From positions 1 to 16,323 of the forward strand of contig NZ_CALEFV010000312.1 in NCBI RefSeq assembly GCF_937877005.1: a DNA stretch of 16,323 nucleotides, written 5' to 3'. The position numbers and the translations under genes are program-made. Origin of the DNA: an uncultured Fibrobacter sp. (GTDB lineage Bacteria; Fibrobacterota; Fibrobacteria; Fibrobacterales; Fibrobacteraceae). The notes beneath the pieces were generated by a model that did not search any database, was not told the origin of the DNA, and was given only the letters and a program-made list of their open reading frames with translations. Below, in pieces: positions 1-8,700 of this stretch; position 1 is the stretch's first letter, and each line of letters starts with the position of its first letter.

Positions 1-1697
1 AAGGTGCCATGGACCACGACGATGCCATCAGCGTGGAACGCACGCCAAACGGTGGCTACAGACTGGGCGTACACATCGCAGACGTGAGCTACTATGTACC
101 CGAAGGATCTGAACTCGACGAGGAAGCTCTCGAAAGAAGCTATACGCAGTATCTGCCATGGACCGCAGTGCCAATGCTTCCCGATAAGCTTTCGAGCAAC
201 GTGTGCAGTCTGCACCAAGGCGTAGACCGTTGCGCATTCACCTGCATGATGGAACTCGACAAGAACGCGAACGTACTCAGTTGGGATTTCCATCGTAGTA
301 TCGTGAAGATTACGCTCTCCATTACCTATGAGCAGGCGATGGAAATGATGAAAAACGGCAACGACGACATCAAGGCGCTCGCCGAAGTGACGGCGCTTCT
401 CAAGAAAAACCGCACCAAGGACGGTCTGCTGGAATTTCAGAGCACCGAATACGGCTGCAAGTTCAACGAGAAGGGCGAACCAGAAAAGATTTACCCCCGC
501 ACCACCGACGAATCGAATTCGTGGGTGGAAGAGTGCATGCTCATCGCAAATAACTGCTGCGCCAAGGAGCTCAAGAAACGCAAGCTCCAGGGAATCTACC
601 GTATCCACGAAGCCCCAGATACCAAGGACATCATGGAACTGTACTACATGTACCCGGACCTGTTCAAGGATTCCCCGGTAATGTTGCGCGACCTCGGCAA
701 GCCTCGCAGCGGCGACACGAACCTGAACATGACAGCCTTCAAACTGTACGAGCATCTGGTTAAGCGCGCCGCCGGCGACGAGACACTCACGAATCGCATT
801 TTGCGCAGCATGCAGAAGGCTCATTACGACAGCAACAGTTTCGGACACTTTGCCCTGAACTGGCAGGACTACGCGCACTTCACAAGTCCCATCCGCCGTT
901 ATGCGGACCTATGGTGCCATCGCGAGCTCGCCCGCAAGGGCAAGGAAATTACGGCAGAACGCAAGAATAGCGTCATCGAGGTATGCGACCTGATTTCGGC
1001 GAATGAAATCAAGAACATGAAGGTGGAGCGCATCGCTATCAAGGTGTGCAGTTGCTGGATTCTGAAGGGCCGCATTGGCGACGACTTCGAGGCAACCGTC
1101 TCGGGCATCGAGGAATGGGGTATCTACGTGTCCATCGCCGACCCCATCGCCGAAGGCCTGGTGCGTTTCCGCGACATTGCGGGCGACGATTTCTACGTAT
1201 TCAATCCGGACCAGGGACTCGCTTTTGGAAAGAAGAGCGGTCGCACCTTCCGCCGTGGCGACAAGGTGCTGGTGAGACTCCTGCGCGTGGACCCGCTGCG
1301 CGGACAGGCCGATTTCAGTATCATCGAGAAGCTGAGCTCCGAACCCAAGAAGCGCCGCCAAGGAGATCGCCGCAAGGACGAACGTGCCGACCGTGCTGCC
1401 GCCGCAGAAGCGCTCGGATACGTGAGCCAGCCTAACGAGGACTTCGATGACGACACACCGGAATTCGTCTCGGCGAATGGCCGCTGGAACCGCGGCGGGC
1501 GCGACACCCGTAACGGGAACCGTGGCAAGTCGCGCGGCGGCCGGTTCGATGCCGACGCCCCCACTTTCGAACGCACCGGCCGCGGCTCGCGATCCCGCAG
1601 CGGTCGCGGTGGCGACCGCGAGGACTTCCATGTCGCGAGCAAGCCGCGCGGATCCCGCAAGGCCCCCAGCCGTAGCAACCGCGGCAGGAAACGTTAA
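1..1697 (+). CDS. rnr: Ribonuclease R (RNase II/RNB family exoribonuclease), 5' end missing
   Basis: RNase R is a cytoplasmic 3'-to-5' hydrolytic exoribonuclease that degrades structured RNA. The reading frame is already open at base 3, so the start and the N-terminal cold-shock domains lie off the window; the ATG at 9 is internal. Counting from that Met, residues 2-5 read D-H-D-D, the equivalent of the catalytic Asp cluster of RNB domains. Residues 288-297 (YAHFTSPIRR) are the signature RNB block followed by YADLWCHRE. An S1 RNA-binding domain covers about 357-437 (FEATVSGIEEWGIYVS). The last ~115 residues are a basic, Arg/Gly-rich disordered tail with several RGG-type motifs. RNase R rather than RNase II is favoured by the VEGLV/RFRDI-like S1 region, the GDKVLVRLLRVD strand and the basic tail. 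The gene ends in TAA; an RgpF-like gene follows in the same frame after 27 bases and may be co-transcribed. Confidence 0.93.
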   Translation, partial: GAMDHDDAISVERTPNGGYRLGVHIADVSYYVPEGSELDEEALERSYTQYLPWTAVPMLPDKLSSNVCSLHQGVDRCAFTCMMELDKNANVLSWDFHRSIVKITLSITYEQAMEMMKNGNDDIKALAEVTALLKKNRTKDGLLEFQSTEYGCKFNEKGEPEKIYPRTTDESNSWVEECMLIANNCCAKELKKRKLQGIYRIHEAPDTKDIMELYYMYPDLFKDSPVMLRDLGKPRSGDTNLNMTAFKLYEHLVKRAAGDETLTNRILRSMQKAHYDSNSFGHFALNWQDYAHFTSPIRRYADLWCHRELARKGKEITAERKNSVIEVCDLISANEIKNMKVERIAIKVCSCWILKGRIGDDFEATVSGIEEWGIYVSIADPIAEGLVRFRDIAGDDFYVFNPDQGLAFGKKSGRTFRRGDKVLVRLLRVDPLRGQADFSIIEKLSSEPKKRRQGDRRKDERADRAAAAEALGYVSQPNEDFDDDTPEFVSANGRWNRGGRDTRNGNRGKSRGGRFDADAPTFERTGRGSRSRSGRGGDREDFHVASKPRGSRKAPSRSNRGRKR

Positions 1698-1724
1698 CCG
1701 TCAATAGAAAACTGCTGCAAGCCT

Positions 1725-2660
1725 ATGCCCATTTCCAGCAAGATTATCCTCTACGCATCGTACCAGACCGGAGACTCGCTCCCGGGCTATGTACAGTTTG
1801 CACTTAGGCATTTGGCTGAAACGGAAGACTTCACGGTCGTGCTCCTCACAAACAACAGGCCACTTTCTGCCGATACGATGAAGTTTCTCGAGGAGAACCG
1901 GATTCATCTGTATCTCACCGAAAACCACGGATTCGATTTCGGCATGTGGCGTCGCTTTCTCAAGGACCTTGCCAACGGGCACGGAAACTTTGCTCCGCTG
2001 AACGGAATCACGCGCCTTTTGCTCGTAAACGACTCTATCGTCTATTACCAAAACAAGTTCGCGGAATTTATAGAACGCGCCGAGGCAAGCACAGCGGATG
2101 TCGTGTCGCTCACGCAGAACGACGAAGTGCGACCGCATCTCCAGTCGTTTTTTCTGTACATCAAGCAGGAGGCACTCGGAGCTTTCTACTTGCACCTTCT
2201 GGAAACACCGGAGCAGGAAACCTTCTATGATGTCGTCCACCGCCTCGAAATAGGCATGGCTCGCGTTTTTGAAGAAGCCGAAGTACAGACTGCGGCACTC
2301 TACCGCACTCATCTACCGGTCATGTTCGCCTATCCCGAGCTCATCGCGCAGGGCTGCGGTTTCGTAAAGCGCAAACTACTGCAGCGCCGCTTCGACATCA
2401 AGGAGAAAGTTCACTTTATCCGGCACAAGGCCTACAACGCCCTGAACGCCAATTACGCCGAGCTCGCCGTAAATGCGGGCCTCGCTCCCGATTTCAAGAA
2501 GGAATGGCTACCGACTCCGTTTGGCAACACGGCCTCCAAGGCCGTTGACCACCTTTGGCAAAAGGCATTCGACAAGGTGGGTTGGCCAATCCTCCGTACT
2601 GCAATCAAGACGAAATACAAAATTCTTGGAAAACCGCTCGAAGGCGACGAGTACAAATAA
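1725..2660 (+). CDS. RgpF-like rhamnan synthesis protein F family enzyme
   Basis: A 311-residue protein matching the rhamnan synthesis protein F family, whose members are involved in making rhamnose-containing and other cell-surface polysaccharides. Visible family blocks: N-terminal strand KIILYASYQTGDSLPGYV (residues ~6-23), a middle block with NHGFDFGMWRRFL (the family's GYDFGAW-like motif), LLLVNDSIVYY (the NDS motif), LQSFFLYIKQEAL, and YDVVHRLEIGMARVFEEA. The fold is expected to be a cytoplasmic nucleotide-sugar glycosyltransferase type; no membrane helix is evident. The start at 1725 is the first ATG after the in-frame RNase R stop and sits just before the conserved strand, but no Shine-Dalgarno sequence is visible upstream. 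Spacing of 27 bases from RNase R suggests one transcript. No other polysaccharide genes lie in the window, so the glycan and the sugar transferred cannot be named. Confidence 0.85.
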   Translation: MPISSKIILYASYQTGDSLPGYVQFALRHLAETEDFTVVLLTNNRPLSADTMKFLEENRIHLYLTENHGFDFGMWRRFLKDLANGHGNFAPLNGITRLLLVNDSIVYYQNKFAEFIERAEASTADVVSLTQNDEVRPHLQSFFLYIKQEALGAFYLHLLETPEQETFYDVVHRLEIGMARVFEEAEVQTAALYRTHLPVMFAYPELIAQGCGFVKRKLLQRRFDIKEKVHFIRHKAYNALNANYAELAVNAGLAPDFKKEWLPTPFGNTASKAVDHLWQKAFDKVGWPILRTAIKTKYKILGKPLEGDEYK

Positions 2661-2695
2661 AGTCGAAATCGTTCCCTTTTCAGAGCATATAAAGG

Positions 2696-2718
2696 AAAGC
2701 CCCCTGAAGGGGGCTTTT
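2696..2718. terminator. Rho-independent terminator between convergent genes
   Basis: A perfect 9-bp stem AAAGCCCCC / GGGGGCTTT with a TGAA loop, followed by TTTTC on the + strand. It lies 35 bases after the RgpF-like stop codon. The A-rich left arm means it can also act, less strongly, on transcripts from the convergent giant gene that ends at 2760. Confidence 0.9.
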
Positions 2719-2742
2719 CATTATTCAAGAGCAATGTACTCT

Positions 2743-2757
2743 ATCGACCGGGTCGAT
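2743..2757. repeat. Short inverted repeat directly after the giant gene's stop codon
   Basis: ATCGACC-G-GGTCGAT, a perfect 7-bp inverted repeat with a one-base centre, two bases beyond the TAG stop of the minus-strand giant gene. As RNA it would fold as a 5-bp stem with a CCGGG loop. It has no U-tract, so it is not a terminator on its own; it may stabilise the 3' end of the transcript or be chance. Confidence 0.4.
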
Positions 2758-2759
2758 GA

Positions 2760-5700
2760 CTACTTCACCAAGACCTTTCCTGCCTGCTGTGCCGAGCCTG
2801 CGCGGACGCGGAGCATGTAGAGGCCCGACTTCGGAGCGTCCAGCACCAATGCGTTCGAGCCCGCCACCGTCTTCGCGGACACCGTCGACATCACGTGTCC
2901 CTTCATGTCCATCAGGTCGACGCGAGCATTGGTGCCCGCAAGGCCTTCGGAGGCATCGAAGGACACCTGCAGCTTGTTGCCGAGCCTTGCGGAGCGCAGG
3001 CCCCTGAGCGTATTCTGAACCACAGCCTTCGCTGCTGTTGCCACGCGCACGGTCGCAGTCTTCGCACTAGACTTCAGGTAAACCTTGAGAGGCACGCCAT
3101 CCTTCATCTCGGTCGTGTTGCCGTCCACCGTCACGTAGACATGATAACCATAGGCATTCACGCCATCGATACCGACGAGCGTCAGATAGCCCACTCGGTC
3201 GCTTGCCGCAGAAAGCGCCACGGTCCATTCCATCTCGTCGCAGAAAGTCTTGATGGACTTAGCCAAGGCCCGCTTGCCCTCGAGAATCGAGAGGTTCACG
3301 TGGTCACCCATGCTGGAAGGCGGTTCCTCGGCCACGAACGGATTATTACCCGCACCCAGGATGTTCCAGACATCCTGCTTGCCGTTCTTGTCGGAAAGCA
3401 TCGCCTGCAGCGTCCAGCGGTCCTTCGTCGAAGACTTGGCAAGTACGCGTCTCGGCAAGACACGGCCTTCCAGAGAATCGCCTTCGGTTTCAGGTTCCGT
3501 CGTTTCCTTATCGTTCTTCGAAGTGAACACCGGCGCACCGGAAACAATCCATTCAGTCTTCTTCGACACCTTCACCCATACGGCCTCGTAGGGCTTCAGC
3601 ACGCTGACTTCTTCGTAATCGGCCTTTTCGGCATTATAGCTCCAGAAGCTGATTTCGGATTCTTCGTCAACATCCTTTTGGGCTTCAGGATGGTTGGCGA
3701 ACAGGTTCACCGACCAGCCATGCGTATTCGCGACCAGGTTCCAACCGCTAGTCACGCTGTCAAGCTCCCAGACTGCATCCTTTCCGTCATCTTCGATATC
3801 CTTAAGCAGGGCAAGCGAATTACCCTTAAGCGAACTGTACCAGGCTCCTCGGGTATTGACAATAGAATCACCCCGTCCGAACGCCTTGTAATTCCAGTAT
3901 TCGCCAGTTCCGCTTTCATCCCACCAGTAGAACACCTGATCGCCGGTAGTCCAGTCGATTGCAGAGGTGTCCACGGCCGCAAGCGAAACCATCTGCCAGC
4001 CATCCGCCTCGAAAGCTTCGATCGCGGCCTTCACGACGAACTCCTCGCTGTATTCCGCCAGTTCTGCCGAGTCTTCCAGAGTCAGAACCATCTTGTAGGT
4101 TCCCGGCTTGTTCATGAGCAGTACCAGGGAGTCCTCGTACGCCATGGCGATAGAATCCCCAATCAGGGTGTCGCGAACCACCGTGTCGCTCTGGACATCG
4201 ATAATCTGCACTCTAGCAAGCACGCCTCGAGTCACTTCGAAATCGCTCGCCTTGAAGCTCAGCTTGATCGCATTGTCGCTCTGCAGGAATTCCTTTTCCA
4301 CGATTTCAATGCTGGTCTTGTTGCTCTTGCCGAAGTACGCCTTGAACGAAGCTCCATGGATTTCTTCAGGCAACAGCTCTCCTTCGTGAAGGACTGCCAC
4401 CACGTGGCTGTCGAGAATAACAGCGAGAGAATCTAGAATGAAGCTGGAGTCAGGCACGGAACGGACGCCGTACCAGTTCCCCGGAATATCAGCAGGCAGG
4501 AACATGGATCCCTTATCGGTAAACACATGTACCTTTTCGTTTTCCTCTTCGACCTTTCCGTCAATCATTGAACGGCGCTCTGCTTCCACCAGGGCAACCT
4601 TGCCGTTTTCCTGTTCAATGCTGACGAGGTTGAACTTGCCGGCACAATCTTCGACATTCGTCGCCCAGTGGGCATACAGCGTCACCGCCACGGATCCGTC
4701 TCTGGGCAGTTTCGGATAAGCTTCATTGATTTCTTCCACCAGGGACTCGTTCAATGCAGTGTAGAAATGCTTGCTATCGGACTTCACGCTCCAGCCAGCA
4801 AGACAACGGGCCGAGCTGTAGACCATCTTCGGCAGGTCAGCGGGCTTGTTCGCGGAAATTCCGTAGTTACCCTGCGCAACCCAGTCGTCACCGTGGAACA
4901 AGGTTTCACTGGAATCCACATCGAACACGAAGCGGAATCCATTGAAGTTCGCCTGGATCGAAATGGCCGTCGACTGAGTCATGTTCCATTCCGCATTATT
5001 TTCGACGTAGCCCACGGTCTTGTCCTTTTCGGCAAGGACAATGGAGCGTTCTCCATCCAGTTGCCATGCGTCATTGGGATAGAAGCTTACCATGAACTTG
5101 ATGCCGTTATCCACGGCAGGAACCTGCAAGCCCTGCTCCGTAACGATGTACGAGAATACGCTGTCACCCACGTTCTGCGAGAGCATCAGCACACCCTGAT
5201 CCGCACTTTCAGAAGTAACCATGCGGGTTTCGACGGAATCCTTTTTCCACACGGCATGCAGAACCGGATACTGGCTCGTGGGGAAATCCACCCCGTAATC
5301 GGGCAAATCGGAATCCCCTTCAGCAATAGGCGTGATATTCTTGACAACGGATTCTAGATAGTCTTCATAGCGGGAGTAGAAGCTTTCGTCATACACCTGG
5401 AACACCTGATCCGGTGTCGCATTGCGATAGAAGCTCCATCCCACCAGCTTGGCATCTGTCCGGTAGGCATCCTTCGGAATGGTGTCGCCATAGCTAGAAG
5501 CTCTCCACCAGAAGCTATTAAAGTCTTCTCCATAGAACACGTTCGAAGAACCCGCATTCATGTCAAGGACAACTTCAATCGAGCTGAGGTACGTTTCGGC
5601 CTTGAGCACGATGTCCTGTTTGAACGTGAACTCACTTCCGTTAGCAAGGTCATAGCTGAAGTCATCACTACCGGACAGAGAGATTGTTTCATCTGCATAG

Positions 5701-8700
5701 TAAATGTCTTCAGGTATGAACGAGACCGTGAATACAAGGTCATCTGCAACAGGAATCACCACCGGAACATCCTTGCTGGGGCCTACATAATCATTGTCCG
5801 CATTCGTCAACATGTATGCACCTTCAGCACTCGTATTTTCCGTCGTAAGGGTAACCGTAGCCGGGTTGCAGTCTTCACCCTTCGGGGCCCACACGCCATA
5901 GAGAGTCGTCGGTTTCGTATCTAGTTCATTGTAAGCGGCTACAAACTCGGGAGTGATTCCGGTGTACGAAGCGGTTGCCGCTTCACTGAACGCAAAACCA
6001 ATCAGGCACTTGCCTCTCTGGTATACGGACAGCGGGAACGCGCGATCTTCGGATTCCATGCTGTAGGACTTTTCAGACTGCCAGTTCGTACCATAGAACA
6101 GCGTGTCGCCTGCAGCTGCGTTCACATCGAAAGCGAAGCTGTAATCGACATAGGCCGTAGCCACGTCTATATAGATTGTCGTTCCGGCCGCGCCGAAGGA
6201 TTCATCCAAGGTTATCGCATCCCCATTATCATAGGAACCGATTGGGTTGCCCAGATAATCCATTACGCTAATCGGCGCCGAACCATCAAACGAATGATCC
6301 AAATCAAGAGTGAAGTTCGCATTCAACTGCAAGCCTTCAATAGCAGGAACTAGGAGTGTCCCCCCTTCTATGGTAGAAACTACCGTAGAGTCGCCAATCG
6401 TCTGGCTGAACGTAAGCGTTCCCGCAGCGCGCTCCTGTGTCTCGGGCGACAACTGAAGAATGTATGTGCCAATCTGACCCGAGCGGGTCCACACCGCGTG
6501 GAGCGTGTCAGGAGCGACATTTTCATGCGACTTGCGATAATTCCTGAATGCAGCGATAAAGTCATCGTCATAGCGGAGGAGCTGTTCGTCGCCATCGAAA
6601 GTCCAACCCGCAAGCACGTAACCCGCACGATAGACGTTCGAAGGGAGCATATCCTCATAGCTCGCATCTTCGGAAGACCAGTTCCAGCTGAAGCCCGGCC
6701 CATAGAACACGTCTTCCGCATTCGCGTCGAGTGCCAGATGATATACCGCATCATCCATAGCAATGGCAAACGTATAGGTGGGCTCACTATCGAAGCCATC
6801 CGTCGTCAAGCGCCAAGCACCATCCGTTCCGTCCTTTTCAACAGACACCGGTTCCGAAATTTCTTCGGTCGGGAGCAGATAGGTGTAGGAAAGCGCAAAC
6901 TCGGCTTCGTCGGCAAAATTGTAGCCAAATTCCGGAGCGGTACGGGTTTGATCCAGATAGAAATCGAACGCGTCTCCGGCCAGGGTTAAGCCATCGTTCG
7001 TAATCTCGTGGAACAGCGTGTCATTGCCAAAGAGCTGATAAAGAACGAGCTTCGCATGTTCCTCGCCATTTTCCACCGCAAGCGTCTTAGCCGGAGATTC
7101 AGAGCATTCACCCCAAATCGCATACAGTTTCGTCGCATTATCGCCAATCGTGCTAAATTCCGAGAAGTTGTCCACGTTAAATGCCGTAAAGAGAGAATCA
7201 TCGCCTTCGACAAAGTTCGCAAGCGACGTAGTCGACCAGCCCTTGAAGCAGACATCGGTGCGGAACGGTTTCCAGAAGGGAACCGAATCGGCGGCAGATG
7301 CGATTTCAAGCGTTTCGGCAGTCTTGGCATCTGCGGGCAGGTAAGTGTTTGCGGAATCTTCTGCAGAAGAAAGCGACAAATCGTAGGTCACGTAAATCGG
7401 AGCAAGGCGCTTGAACTTGACAGTCCACGGCAAGGCTCTCATCACGTTCACGAACGAACTGTCTGTCCTCAGGATGTTCGTCTGATGGTTACCGTCGTTG
7501 TATGTTTCGTAAGTAATTTCATCCAAGGAGTAGCCTTCGGCTGGTTCAGCCACAACTCTGAACCTTACACCCGTCTGTTGAATCTGGAAATCCGGTTCCA
7601 CTTCATTGTAGGCTGCAGGAACATTCAATGTCAACACACCGGTTTCGCCATCTTCAACAAATGAATGCTTGACCACAGCGTCTCCCAGCACCTGTTCCAG
7701 GTGAATAGTACCTTCGCCCTCGACCGTCAAAGTCTGCTTGTAAGTACGCGAATTCTGATCACACTTGGTATATTCCATATCGGGAACGAGCATGTTGCTT
7801 GCCGAATCCGACGATTCTGTCGAAATCATGTAGGCAAGCATGTTCACAAGGTCCGAATCATGGGCCTCGGAATCGACAACCTTCCAGTATACAAGGCAGC
7901 CGTTCGCATCGTAAATAACCGGAGCCTTGATATTGTCCACGGTCACATCGGTCTGCGAATCAAACCAGTCAACCTCGTATTGATCCTCGGAGACTAGTTT
8001 ACTTGCTACGAAGATTTCGGCATCTGCAGGTATCGAGAAGTCCACATTGTAATGTTGCAGGATGTAGCGGACTGTCAAATCTCCCAAATGGGTGCCAGAG
8101 ATTTTCAATATGCCCGTTTCGGCATTGTAACCCCAGCCTTCTCCATCGGGATCACTGATATTCTCGCTAGCCAGGCTCATTTCGTAGCCAGGATCAGGCT
8201 CCGTCACTACCTTAAATTCCAAAGTATCATCGAGCGGCCAGGGGCACTTCAATTTAAGTTCGTAGTAATCACTGTAATTCGACAGATACGATTTTTGCTT
8301 AAATGTCATACCATTCCAAGTCTGTGTCAACACGATATGGCCATGGTAATCTTCTTCTTCAGGGAAATGATCAACATCCACAACGGCAGAAATTTCCTGA
8401 TAGGAACGCGCCTCGAGATCACCCTGCAAATACAAAACCGGCAACGGATATAGCGTCATCTCCGTGGATGTTTCGTCGCCAAGAACGTTCTTTATCAAGT
8501 CAGAATTAAATTTCGGAATCGCCGTATTGCTCATAAAGGTTGTATACCACGCATCCCAATCGGCAGGTTCATCAAAATCAGTCTCCTTCTTTGCTGCATC
8601 TGCCCATAAGACCTCGTTAAATTTCGATTCATAATCCGTGAACACGTATATTTTCGGATATTCATTTTTTGTTCCCACATTCATCGACTTCGTACCGTCG

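Noticed and set aside
909..1631. A 240-codon Ala-rich open frame on the - strand inside rnr
   Set aside because: It lies opposite the S1 domain and Arg/Gly tail of RNase R, where GC-rich sequence leaves antisense frames open.
2895..4436. A 513-codon open frame on the + strand
   Set aside because: Codon-aligned mirror of the giant gene's C-terminal region; no recognisable protein features.
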